From contig LZME01000060.1 in NCBI GenBank assembly GCA_001673575.1, positions 1-51,805 of the forward strand: 51,805 nucleotides of DNA. The letters run 5' to 3'. Below, one piece after another: positions 16,123 through 24,187 of the stretch; position 1 is the stretch's first letter; each line of letters opens with the position of its first letter. A program made the translations under genes and the position numbers. The notes beneath the pieces were generated by a model. That model was not told the DNA's origin and did not search any database. It worked only from the letters and a program-made list of their open reading frames with translations. This DNA comes from Mycolicibacter heraklionensis (GTDB lineage Bacteria; Actinomycetota; Actinomycetes; Mycobacteriales; Mycobacteriaceae).

Positions 16123-17829
16123 TTACTGGGTTCCTTCGGCATACCAGGTGCGGAACTCGGCGTAGTTGGGCATCTCTTCGGAGTTGGCCTTGGGGTCGAT
16201 GCAGACGTGGATCACCGCGGTCCCGCCGGCGGCAAAGGCACGCTCGATGGCCGGCCCGATCTGCGCTTCGTCGTCGACGAACTCCCCGCGCGCCCCCATG
16301 CCCTCGGCGATCTTGTCGAACCGGACGTCCTTGCCCCAGTGCACGCCGGGCTGCGGCGAGGGTTGGGTGAAGGTCCGCTTGTAGACGCCGACTTCCAGAC
16401 CCCATTGGTGGTCCACGCCCACCACGCAGACCAGCGGCAGGCCCAGCCGGGCCGCGGTCTCCAGCTCGGCGATGTGGAATAGGAACGCCGAGTCGCTGGT
16501 CAGCAGCATCACCGGCCGCTTGCCGCCCTCAGCGACCGAGGCGCCCACGGCATAGGGCAACCCGGTGCCCAGGTGCCCGAAGTTCTGGTTCCACATCACG
16601 TCGTGCGGCTTGGCCTGCGAATAGGTCCATTGGAAGATCACCGTCGCGCCGCCGTCGCGCACCATGATGCCGTCGGCCGGGAAAGCCCGAGTGGCCTCGA
16701 CCACGAAGCGCGCCGGGTGCACCGGGGAACGACCAGCCGGTGCGGTTTCGGCCAGTTCGGCGAGCTGGTCGGCGTCCTGTTTGATCCACCGGTCCAGGTC
16801 GGCGGAAGGGACGCGGGGATTGCCTTTGAGCTCCTCGACCAACTGCGGAACGATGCCCCGCAGGTCGCCCACCAGCGCTACGTCCACCGGCCGGTTCACC
16901 CCGATCGCCAGTGGATCCTGTTCGACGTAGATCCACTTGCGCTCGCCGTTCTTGTCGGCCCAGTGCCGGGTGGTGCCGTAGTGCACCGGCTCGCCCAGCT
17001 CGGTGCCCAGCGCCACGCAGACATCCGATCCGGCGACGGCCTCGACGGCCGCCGTGGAGAAGCCGTAGGGGAAGGTGCGGTCCTCCAATCCGGGGATGAA
17101 GGCGGTGCCACCGGAGGTCTGGATCACCGGGCAGGCCATCAACTTGGCCAGCTCGGCGACCGCGGCCGCACTGCGCGAGGTGTGCACCCCGTGGCCCACC
17201 AGCAGGATGGGGCTGGACGCCTTGCGGATGATGTCGACGGCTTGCGCCACCTCGGGCGCGCCGGCCCGCTGATTCACCAGCCGGTAGCGGTGCGGCTCGG
17301 GCGGCTCGGCGACGTCGAGCTCTTCGAGAATGACGTGCGACGGGTATTCGATATAGGCCGGACCGGGAGTGCCCGACATGGCGCGGCGGATGGCCTCGTG
17401 CACGATCTCGTCGGTCTGGTCGGCGTATTCGATCGACGCGCTGTACTTCACCGACGGTGTGAAAAGCTCTTCCTGGCGCACGAATTGGATGCGTCCGCGC
17501 CGCACCCGGCGCTCGGTGATGCGGGCGCGCTGGCCGCCCAAGAACACCACCGGGGAGTTCTCCACTCGCGCGCACATCATGGCGCCGGCGATGTTGGCCA
17601 CCCCGGGACCCAGGGTCCCGATGCACAGGCCCGGTCGGCCGGTCATCCGTGAGGCGGCCTCGGCCATGAACCCTGCGCTCTCCTCGTGATGCGGCGCCAC
17701 CACCGACCAGCCCCGTTGTTCGGCCTCGACGAACATGTGCACGAAGTTGGGGTCGGGGATGCCGAACAGCGTGTTGACGCCTTCGGCCTCGAACAGTTCC
17801 AGGATTCGGCGATAGACGGGCACACCCAC
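16123..17829 (-). CDS. ThDP-dependent enzyme, oxalyl-CoA decarboxylase/2-hydroxyacyl-CoA lyase-like or acetolactate synthase-like
   Basis: This 568-residue protein has the three-domain thiamine diphosphate enzyme layout. Near the N-terminus are FGIPDPNFVHMF and APHHEESAGFMAEAASRMTG, whose glutamate activates ThDP. A middle DHS-like domain (about 190-330) contains LLVGHGVHTS. The C-terminal ThDP/Mg domain reads TSDSAFLFHIAELETAARLG and CVVGVDHQWG. The DSAF form resembles oxalyl-CoA decarboxylases and 2-hydroxyacyl-CoA lyases more than the GDGSF of acetolactate synthases, but the first Gly is Ser and the usual Asn ligand is Asp, so metal binding is unusual. GTG start with AAGGAG upstream. Last gene of the 24053-16123 operon. 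The reaction is uncertain. Confidence 0.78.
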   Translation of the reverse strand: MGVPVYRRILELFEAEGVNTLFGIPDPNFVHMFVEAEQRGWSVVAPHHEESAGFMAEAASRMTGRPGLCIGTLGPGVANIAGAMMCARVENSPVVFLGGQRARITERRVRRGRIQFVRQEELFTPSVKYSASIEYADQTDEIVHEAIRRAMSGTPGPAYIEYPSHVILEELDVAEPPEPHRYRLVNQRAGAPEVAQAVDIIRKASSPILLVGHGVHTSRSAAAVAELAKLMACPVIQTSGGTAFIPGLEDRTFPYGFSTAAVEAVAGSDVCVALGTELGEPVHYGTTRHWADKNGERKWIYVEQDPLAIGVNRPVDVALVGDLRGIVPQLVEELKGNPRVPSADLDRWIKQDADQLAELAETAPAGRSPVHPARFVVEATRAFPADGIMVRDGGATVIFQWTYSQAKPHDVMWNQNFGHLGTGLPYAVGASVAEGGKRPVMLLTSDSAFLFHIAELETAARLGLPLVCVVGVDHQWGLEVGVYKRTFTQPSPQPGVHWGKDVRFDKIAEGMGARGEFVDDEAQIGPAIERAFAAGGTAVIHVCIDPKANSEEMPNYAEFRTWYAEGTQ

Positions 17830-17854
17830 TTCTCGAAACTCCTTGCTTGACTCG

Positions 17855-18838
17855 TTAATACCGTTGAGCGAGACGACGACGGTGCGCTGCCGGGGATCCG
17901 AACAGCGACCGGTTGAACGTGGCGCGCTTCAGGTACACGTGGATGCCGCTCTCCCACGTGTAGCCGATGCCGCCATGCAGTTGCAGCGCTTTGCCGACCA
18001 CGTCGACGGCGGCCGCGCAGGTGTAGGACTTCGCCATGGCGACGGCCGTGTCGGCGTCGGCGTCTGACGCATTGACGGCCTCGCGGATAAGGGCCCGGGC
18101 CACCGAGGTCTTCACCAGCATGTCCGCGCAGGCGTGTTTGACGGCCTGGAATGATCCGATCGGCCGGCCGAACTGGGTGCGGGTCTTGGCATAGTCCACG
18201 GTGGCGGCCAGCATCGCCTCAGCCAGCCCGAGGCTGTCGCAGGCCACCGCCAGCGCAGCCCGATTGTGCAGCGCCGCTGTTCCGTTGCCGCGCAGCACCC
18301 CGTCGGCCTTGATGCCGTCGGCGGTCACCGTGGCGACGCTGCGGGTCTCGTCGAGCAATGGTTGCGCGGTGATGGTCAGGCCTTCGGCCACCACTATGAC
18401 GTCGGCGCCGCCCGGGTCGGCGGCCGCCACCAGCAGCCGGTCGGCGCCGGCGGCGTCCGGCACGAAGTCGGCCTGTCCGGTCAGTCGGCGATCGGTGTCG
18501 AGGGTGAACGATCCGCCGATCACCGCAGCGACGCGGGTCCGTCCGGCGGCGACGTCGGCCAGCAGCCCGTCGCGGACCTCGCTGTCCTGCAGGCTGTTCA
18601 GCAAGCCCACCGTCAACACCGCAGAGCCCAGATAGTGCGACGCCGCGGCGGCGCGACCCAGTTCCTCGCAGATCACCGCGACTTCGGCGAACGTCGCGCC
18701 CGACCCGCCCAGCTTCTCGGGCACTTCCAGCCCGACCCAGCCCGCCGCGACCAGCGTCGCCCAGTCGGCCTTTCGGGAAAGCACATCGGCGGCGACGGCC
18801 CGCAGGTCATCGTGCAGCTCGGCGAATTCCCCTGCCAT
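17855..18838 (-). CDS. Acyl-CoA dehydrogenase, non-catalytic subunit of a heteromeric pair
   Basis: This 327-residue acyl-CoA dehydrogenase-fold protein is shorter than typical (about 380-390). It retains VPEKLGGSGATFAEVAVICEELG and the C-terminal RTQFGRPIGSFQAVKHACADM and LQLHGGIGYTWE. Neither of the two usual positions carries a catalytic glutamate (NRAALAVACDSLG; ATFNRSLFG). Its TGATG-coupled neighbour at 18838 does. This matches the alpha2beta2 acyl-CoA dehydrogenases of mycobacterial steroid catabolism (the FadE28-FadE29 type), in which one subunit holds the base. I infer that the two proteins form one enzyme. Confidence 0.87.
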   Translation of the reverse strand: MAGEFAELHDDLRAVAADVLSRKADWATLVAAGWVGLEVPEKLGGSGATFAEVAVICEELGRAAAASHYLGSAVLTVGLLNSLQDSEVRDGLLADVAAGRTRVAAVIGGSFTLDTDRRLTGQADFVPDAAGADRLLVAAADPGGADVIVVAEGLTITAQPLLDETRSVATVTADGIKADGVLRGNGTAALHNRAALAVACDSLGLAEAMLAATVDYAKTRTQFGRPIGSFQAVKHACADMLVKTSVARALIREAVNASDADADTAVAMAKSYTCAAAVDVVGKALQLHGGIGYTWESGIHVYLKRATFNRSLFGSPAAHRRRLAQRY

Positions 18839-20010
18839 CAGGTCACACTCGGCTCTCTCGGCAGGCCGAGACCGCGTTCGCCGATGATGGTGCGCTGAAT
18901 CTCGCTGGAGCCGCCGGGGATGGTCCACTCCCACGAGCCGATGAAGTCCAGCACCCACGATCCCGACTCCCAGCCGCTGGACAGCGGTTTGCCCAGCACG
19001 GTGTGGGCCTCCGGCCCACCGATCTCAGCACCGAAATCGGTGAGCCGCTGCAGCAGCTCGCTGTAGAAGAGCTTCACGATCGAGGCGTCGGCCGGCCCGG
19101 CGAAGCCGGCTTCGACGTCGTGCACCAGTTGGCGGCACATGCCGCGCAGCCCGGTGATCTCGGTCTCCAGCTGCGCCAGCCGATCGGCCACCACCGGGTC
19201 ATCGGTGGGCGCGGCCTGCACCAGCCACCGAAAACCGGCGCAGCCCAATCGCTCGGCGAGCTCGAGCATGGTCATCCCGCGCTCGGCGCCCAGGGTCGCC
19301 TGCGCCACCTGCCAGCCGGCGTTCTCCGCCCCGATCAGGTTGGCCGCCGGGATCACCACGTCGTCGAGGAAGATCTCGCAGAAATGCTGGTCACCCACGG
19401 CGTTTCGGATTGGCCGTACCTCGACACCGGGGCTGGCCATGTCCAGCAGGAAGTACGAGATCCCTTTGCGTTTGGGGGCATCCGGGTCGGTACGGGCCAG
19501 CAGGAGACACCACTGGGCGTGGCTCGCACCGCTGGCCCACAACTTCTGGCCGTTCACCACCCAGTCTTTCGAGCCATCGCCCACCCGGCGCGCGGTGGTG
19601 CGCAGCGATGCCAGATCCGAGCCGGCCTCCGGTTCGGAGAAGCCCTGCACCCAGATCTCGCCATCGAGGATCGCGGGCAGATGCCGGTTGCGCTGCTCCG
19701 GTGTTCCGGCGGCCAGCAGGGTGGCGGCGGCGTGGTGGATGCCGACGAAGGCCAGCACCAGCCGCGGCGCGTCGTGGGCGGCGAGCTCCTGGTAGAGCAC
19801 GGCCTGGTCGGCCACGGACATCCCGCCGCCCCACTCGCGGGGCCAGTGCGGGACCGCGAACCCGGCGCTGTGCAAAGTGGCGAACCAGCTGCGCTGGAAG
19901 TCGACGAACTCCTGTTCACTCACGCCGGTCTGGGCGCGGCGCCAGTCCGCGGGGATGTTGTCGCGGCACCACTGGCGTACGCGAAGGCGAAAGTCGTTGC
20001 CGGCGGTCAT
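18838..20010 (-). CDS. Acyl-CoA dehydrogenase, catalytic subunit of a heteromeric pair
   Basis: This 390-residue protein has WVQGFSEPEAGSDLASLRTT (about residues 119-138), VVNGQKLWASGASHAQWCLL, and the C-terminal GSWEWTIPGGSSEIQRTIIGERGLGLPR. The glutamate in TLGAERGMTMLE is the expected catalytic base. The sequence style is that of the larger FadE29-type subunits of heterotetrameric dehydrogenases. Its ATG overlaps the crotonase stop (ATGA), and its stop shares a base with the ATG of its presumed partner at 17855. Confidence 0.9.
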   Translation of the reverse strand: MTAGNDFRLRVRQWCRDNIPADWRRAQTGVSEQEFVDFQRSWFATLHSAGFAVPHWPREWGGGMSVADQAVLYQELAAHDAPRLVLAFVGIHHAAATLLAAGTPEQRNRHLPAILDGEIWVQGFSEPEAGSDLASLRTTARRVGDGSKDWVVNGQKLWASGASHAQWCLLLARTDPDAPKRKGISYFLLDMASPGVEVRPIRNAVGDQHFCEIFLDDVVIPAANLIGAENAGWQVAQATLGAERGMTMLELAERLGCAGFRWLVQAAPTDDPVVADRLAQLETEITGLRGMCRQLVHDVEAGFAGPADASIVKLFYSELLQRLTDFGAEIGGPEAHTVLGKPLSSGWESGSWVLDFIGSWEWTIPGGSSEIQRTIIGERGLGLPREPSVT

Positions 20011-20789
20011 GTTCTCCTAGCCCGCTCCGCGAAGGCCAGCAAACGCTGCCGGTGTTCGTCGGACTTCATGGTCGTCACCTCGGCGGCGAACCCGGCTTGC
20101 AGCGGCCCGGCCAGCACCTGCGACAGATACATGTTGACCACCCGCTTGGTGCCCTGCAGCGCCTCGGGCGGCTGCGCCGCCAGGCGGTCGGCCAGCTGAT
20201 GTGCTTGCGGCAGCAACTCTTCGGGGGCCACCGTGCGGCTGGCCAGTCCCAGCTCGACGGCGGTGGCCGCGTCGATGCGATCTCCGGTGTAGAGGTATTC
20301 GCGGGATCGCAAGATCGGGGTGATCAGCGGCCAGAGGGCGGCTCCCCCGTCACCGGCGACCAACCCGACCGCGACGTGCGGATCAGCGAGGTAGGCGCTC
20401 TGTGCGATCAACACGATGTCGCAGAGCACCGCCACGCTGCAGCCCAGTCCGACGGCGGGGCCGTTGACGGCCGCGATGATCGGCAGCGGGAACCGCAGCA
20501 TCTCTTCGACGATCTGCGCCCCTTCGCGGATGCTCTCGTCTCGGGCGGCTTCGTCGTCGAGGAAGGTGGTGATCCAGTTCAGGTCGCCGCCGGCGGAGAA
20601 CGCCCGCCCGGCGCCGGTCAGCACCACGACCCGGACCGCCTTGTCGGCGGCCAGTTGGCGCCACACATTGGCCAGGCCCCAGTGCAGGTTGGCGTTGACA
20701 CTGTTCAGCTCGTCGGGCCGGTTGATCGTGACGGTGCGGACCGGGCCGTCGCCGGTCACGGTGATTTCTTGGGGCAGATCGTATTTCAT
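20007..20789 (-). CDS. Crotonase family protein with altered catalytic positions
   Basis: This 260-residue enoyl-CoA hydratase/isomerase-family protein has RPDELNSVNANLH, the oxyanion loop FSAGGDLNWIT and VGLGCSVAVLCD. The Glu144 position is Ser and the Glu164 region reads LADPHVAVGLVAGDGG, so the classical hydratase pair is missing; D in VAGDGG may act instead. I use ATG 20789, which overlaps the previous stop (ATGA), because the frame upstream of it shows no coding signs. It lies between two heteromeric dehydrogenase pairs and probably acts on the enoyl-CoA one of them makes. Confidence 0.88.
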   Translation of the reverse strand: MKYDLPQEITVTGDGPVRTVTINRPDELNSVNANLHWGLANVWRQLAADKAVRVVVLTGAGRAFSAGGDLNWITTFLDDEAARDESIREGAQIVEEMLRFPLPIIAAVNGPAVGLGCSVAVLCDIVLIAQSAYLADPHVAVGLVAGDGGAALWPLITPILRSREYLYTGDRIDAATAVELGLASRTVAPEELLPQAHQLADRLAAQPPEALQGTKRVVNMYLSQVLAGPLQAGFAAEVTTMKSDEHRQRLLAFAERARRT

Positions 20790-21703
20790 GCGTAGAGTCC
20801 CGTCAGTCCGGTCTGCTGAGCGCGGCGGGCCAGCCGGTCGCGGGTGGCCGACAGCCCCCACGGCAGGCGGCGCAGCGGCTGGCTGTAGCGCGACAGCCAC
20901 GACAGGGCGGTCTCATCGCAGAACCCGACGGCGCCGTGCAGTTGGTGGCAGATACGGAACACCACCTCGGCGGCTTCCAGCGCCGCCGATCGCAGTGCCA
21001 GCGCGTCATCGGTGGCTTCGGGTCGCCCGGTCGCGATGCTCCACAGCGCGTATTTGGCCAGCATGTCCACCCCGGCGCGCTCCACCTCGGCGTCGGTGAG
21101 CTGGAACTGCACGCCTTGAAACGCCGACAGCGCCTGGCCGAACTGTTCGCGCAGCCGCACGTGGGCGATCGTCAGATCCATTGCCCGGTCCAGCATCCCC
21201 AGCAGCGTCCAGCAGGGCAGCGTCAGCGCCAGTGCGACATCCCCGACGCCGACGTCGTCAACCCGCGCCAGGCTCAGCTCCGCCACCAGGGCCGGTCGGG
21301 CCTCCGACTGCCCCACCACGGTGCTGCGCATCCCTGCCAGCGTGACCGTGGCCCAGCGCTTCGACAGTCCCGCCACCACGCCGGCGGGGGCGTGATCGGC
21401 GACCACGATCAGCCCGTCGACGTCGAGATCAGCTGGTGCCGAAAGGCATTCGGCCACCGGGTACGGCAGCGCCCAGTAGCCGGCGCTGCGGCACAGCGCG
21501 GCGGCGGCCTCGAGTTCGTCGGCGTCGGCGCGGGGCTTCAGCTCGTTGACTCCCAGCCCCCGCAGGATCGGCCCGACCAATTGCTCGCGCACGCCGGGGT
21601 CGGCGTCGGCGCGCAGCACCAGATCGTCGCCGCCGGCCGCTTCGAAGGCGCGACGCGCCGCGTGCCCGAATTGTTGTGCATCCGCGCCGAGTTCGAGCTT
21701 CAT
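20786..21703 (-). CDS. Acyl-CoA dehydrogenase, non-catalytic subunit of the second pair
   Basis: This 305-residue acyl-CoA dehydrogenase-like protein is shortened and degenerate in the flavin-binding middle region. It keeps the C-terminal helical domain: LREQFGQALSAFQGVQFQLTD and CHQLHGAVGFCDETALSWLSR. No catalytic glutamate is visible at either known site. The preceding gene (21700) has one, and the two overlap by ATGA, so they probably form an alpha2beta2 enzyme. ATG 21703 is chosen for this overlap and because the upstream frame is non-coding. Confidence 0.83.
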   Translation of the reverse strand: MKLELGADAQQFGHAARRAFEAAGGDDLVLRADADPGVREQLVGPILRGLGVNELKPRADADELEAAAALCRSAGYWALPYPVAECLSAPADLDVDGLIVVADHAPAGVVAGLSKRWATVTLAGMRSTVVGQSEARPALVAELSLARVDDVGVGDVALALTLPCWTLLGMLDRAMDLTIAHVRLREQFGQALSAFQGVQFQLTDAEVERAGVDMLAKYALWSIATGRPEATDDALALRSAALEAAEVVFRICHQLHGAVGFCDETALSWLSRYSQPLRRLPWGLSATRDRLARRAQQTGLTGLYA

Positions 21704-22869
21704 CGCGCCTCCGCCAGCAGCGCGCGCGACAGCAGGATGCGCTGCATCTCGATGCTGCCCGAGGACACCGTGGCCGCTTGCGAGTAGCGCCAGTGGTCTT
21801 CGACCTCCTGGCGATACCACTGTGCCTGCGGGCTGTCGGGGGCTTCGGCGGCGATCTCCATCAGGACCTCGGCACTCTCCTGGTCCAGCCGAGTGACCGC
21901 GATCCGGTAGGCGGCGGCGTCACCGGGCGCTATGCGGCCACTGGCCTGCAACGACACCACCCGGTAGGCCATCAGCCGGGCCCGGCGGCAGTGCGTGAGC
22001 ATCCGGACCCATCGCGCGATCACCTCGCCGGGCAGGGTCTCCCATCGCGACCCGAGGGCATGCGGCGCCGCGGCAAGCAGCCGTTCGCAGCGCGCGTAGC
22101 GTGCGATTCCGACGCGCTCGAAGGCCATCACGTCGGCCACGATCGACCAGCCGGCGTCGAGTTCGCCGAGTACGTCGGCGTCGGTGACGCGCAGGTCGTC
22201 GAAGAACACCTCGTTGAGGTGGTGCGGGCCCATCATGGTGCCCAGTGGCCGGACGGTGATGGCGGGGTTGTCCATCGGGACCAGGAACACCGTCAGGCCC
22301 TGCTGCTTTTTGGTGACCGATCCTTCACCGACCCGGGTGGTGCGCACCAACAGGAAGCACCACTGCGCCATGGTCGCGTAGGAGGTCCAGATCTTCTGAC
22401 CGTTGATCAGCCAGCCGTCACCGTCACGGCGGGCGTGAGTGCGCAACGAGGCCAGGTCCGACCCGGCTTCGGGTTCGGAGAAGCCCTGGCACCAGATCAC
22501 CTCGCCGGCCGCGATCGGCGGCAGGTGGCGGCGCTGCTGCTCGGCGGTGCCGTGCCGCATGATGATCGGTCCGACCCAGTTCACCCCCATGTACTGCGCC
22601 CCGCGCGGCTCATGATGCGCCCACATCTCCTCGCGCACCACGGTCTGCTCCCACACCGAGGCGCCCGCCCCGCCGAACTCCTCCGGCCAGGACAGACACA
22701 GCAGATCCTGCTCCGCCAGCACCTGGCAGAACCGTTGTGCGGCAGCAAGATCTGCGGGGTCGTCGGTGAACGCACCCGGGAAGTGTTCGGGCAGCTCCCG
22801 TTCGATCAGCTCGCGCAGCGCCACGCGTAGTTCGCCGGCTCGCGTCCCCATGTCGAAGTCGAGGCTCAT
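21700..22869 (-). CDS. Acyl-CoA dehydrogenase, catalytic subunit of the second pair
   Basis: This 389-residue protein has CQGFSEPEAGSDLASLRTHA (about residues 127-146), LINGQKIWTSYATMAQWCFL, LGTMMGPHHLNEVFFDDLRV and the C-terminal SSGSIEMQRILLSRALL. The glutamate in VMAFERVGIARY is the likely base. It begins at ATG 22869, overlapping the CoA-transferase stop. The open frame continues far upstream through that gene but is not coding there. Its partner subunit follows immediately at 21703. Confidence 0.9.
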   Translation of the reverse strand: MSLDFDMGTRAGELRVALRELIERELPEHFPGAFTDDPADLAAAQRFCQVLAEQDLLCLSWPEEFGGAGASVWEQTVVREEMWAHHEPRGAQYMGVNWVGPIIMRHGTAEQQRRHLPPIAAGEVIWCQGFSEPEAGSDLASLRTHARRDGDGWLINGQKIWTSYATMAQWCFLLVRTTRVGEGSVTKKQQGLTVFLVPMDNPAITVRPLGTMMGPHHLNEVFFDDLRVTDADVLGELDAGWSIVADVMAFERVGIARYARCERLLAAAPHALGSRWETLPGEVIARWVRMLTHCRRARLMAYRVVSLQASGRIAPGDAAAYRIAVTRLDQESAEVLMEIAAEAPDSPQAQWYRQEVEDHWRYSQAATVSSGSIEMQRILLSRALLAEAR

Positions 22870-24053
22870 GCCGTTTCCTGCTCGAGTCCAAGTTCGGCGA
22901 ACACCGCCGCGGTGTGCGCGCCGAGCTCCGGGGCCGCGCCGGCGACCCGGCCGGGGGTCCGCGACAGCCAGGTGGGCACCCCGGGGAAGCGGACCGGGCC
23001 GTGGGGGGTGTCCACGGTCTCGAACAGACCCACGGCGTTGAGGTGCGCATCGTCGAACAGCGCCCCCGGCGAGTTCAGCGGGGCCGCTGGGATTTCCAGC
23101 TCCTCGAACAGCGCCAGCCACTGGGCGGTGGTGCGCTCTTTCAGGGTCTGCGCCACCAGCCCATAGATGGTGTCGATCTGTCGGGCCCGCTGCGCCAGGG
23201 TGGCGTATTGCTCGCAAGCCCACGGCGGCTGCACCGCACCGATGAAGGCGTTCCAGTGCTTGTCGTTGTAGATCAGCGCGGCGATCTGGCCGTCGCTGGT
23301 GGCATAGGGGCGCCGGTTGGGTGCCACCGTGCGCGGGTAGACGGCCGGACCCAGCGGCGGGTCGAACATCGCACCGTTGGCGTGCTCGACGAGCATGAAC
23401 GAGGCCATGGTCTCGAACATGGCGACTTCGACTTCTTGGCCCTGTCCGGTTCGTTCCCGGTGGAACAGCGCCATCATCGTGGCGTACAGGGCGGTCAGTC
23501 CGGCGATCTTGTCGGCCATGATGGTGCCGACGTAGTCGGCCCGGCCGGTGAGCTGCTCCTGCACCGCGGGCAGTCCGCATTCGGCCTGAATGGTGTCGTC
23601 GTAGGCGGGGCGATCGGCGGCCGGGCCGCGGCGCCCGTAGCCATAGCAGTTGGTGTAGACGATCCCCGGGTTGAGCGCGACCACCTCGGCATAGCCCAGG
23701 CCCAGTTTGGCCATCGCCTTGGCCCGCATCGAGTGAATGAACACGTCGGCCCGGCCGATCAGTGCGGTGATCGCGGTTCGTCCGGCCACGGTGCGCAGAT
23801 CCAGCACGACGCTGCGCTTGCCCCGGTTGACGTTGACGAACACTCCGCTCATGTCGGGTGCCGGACCGGCCGAGATGTAGCGGGTCGCGTCGCCTTCCGG
23901 GGGCTCGACCTTGATGACGTCGGCACCCATGTCGGCCATGATCTGCGTGCAGTACGGGCCCATCACCATGGTCGTCAGGTCGACCACCCGCACCCCGCTC
24001 AGCGGCCCGTGCGCCGGGGCCTCCCCCGCCACCCCGTGGTCGCCCGCCATCAT
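22866..24053 (-). CDS. CaiB/BaiF (family III) CoA-transferase
   Basis: This 395-residue family III CoA-transferase has LSGVRVVDLTTMVMGPYCTQ, GADVIKVEPPEGDATR, VNRGKRSVVLDL, and the region DRPAYDDTIQAECGLPAVQ holding the catalytic aspartate. First gene of the seven-gene minus operon reaching 16123. Two adjacent ATG codons (24053 and 24050) are the likeliest starts. A TTG at 24065 is possible, and none has a clear ribosome binding site. The divergent promoter with inverted repeats lies directly upstream. It probably activates the acid entering the operon, or receives CoA from a product. Confidence 0.88.
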   Translation of the reverse strand: MMAGDHGVAGEAPAHGPLSGVRVVDLTTMVMGPYCTQIMADMGADVIKVEPPEGDATRYISAGPAPDMSGVFVNVNRGKRSVVLDLRTVAGRTAITALIGRADVFIHSMRAKAMAKLGLGYAEVVALNPGIVYTNCYGYGRRGPAADRPAYDDTIQAECGLPAVQEQLTGRADYVGTIMADKIAGLTALYATMMALFHRERTGQGQEVEVAMFETMASFMLVEHANGAMFDPPLGPAVYPRTVAPNRRPYATSDGQIAALIYNDKHWNAFIGAVQPPWACEQYATLAQRARQIDTIYGLVAQTLKERTTAQWLALFEELEIPAAPLNSPGALFDDAHLNAVGLFETVDTPHGPVRFPGVPTWLSRTPGRVAGAAPELGAHTAAVFAELGLEQETA

Positions 24054-24071
24054 TTGTTCGGACAAAATACT

Positions 24072-24145
24072 CCATTCTGCGCAATGCAGAACACTATTCC
24101 GCAGCGGTTATTGGTGCGTCAAGGTCGGATAATCGCCATTCTGCG
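24072..24145. promoter_or_regulatory. Divergent promoter region with TTCTGC/GCAGAA palindrome and repeat
   Basis: Between the divergent CoA-transferase and beta-propeller genes, TTCTGC-N5-GCAGAA (24075-24091) is an inverted repeat, and CCATTCTGCG occurs as a direct repeat at 24072-24081 and 24136-24145. Two copies spaced 64 bp apart across a divergent promoter suggest operators. The GntR encoded at 25792 is the natural candidate. Unproven. Confidence 0.45.
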
Positions 24146-24187
24146 AACTATTGTCTGGACTAACTGGGCTTGATAACGTCCGGAGTC

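Noticed and set aside
14798-16165. 455-residue plus-strand open frame opposite the acyl-CoA dehydrogenase
   Set aside because: Its composition (His, Val, Gly rich without motifs) is the typical antisense shadow of a high-GC gene; the minus strand encodes a clear dehydrogenase.
17843-17880. Operator between the ThDP gene and the 17855 dehydrogenase gene
   Set aside because: CTCGTTAATACCGTTGAG looks partly symmetrical but lies within the end of a coding region in an operon, and matches no other site.
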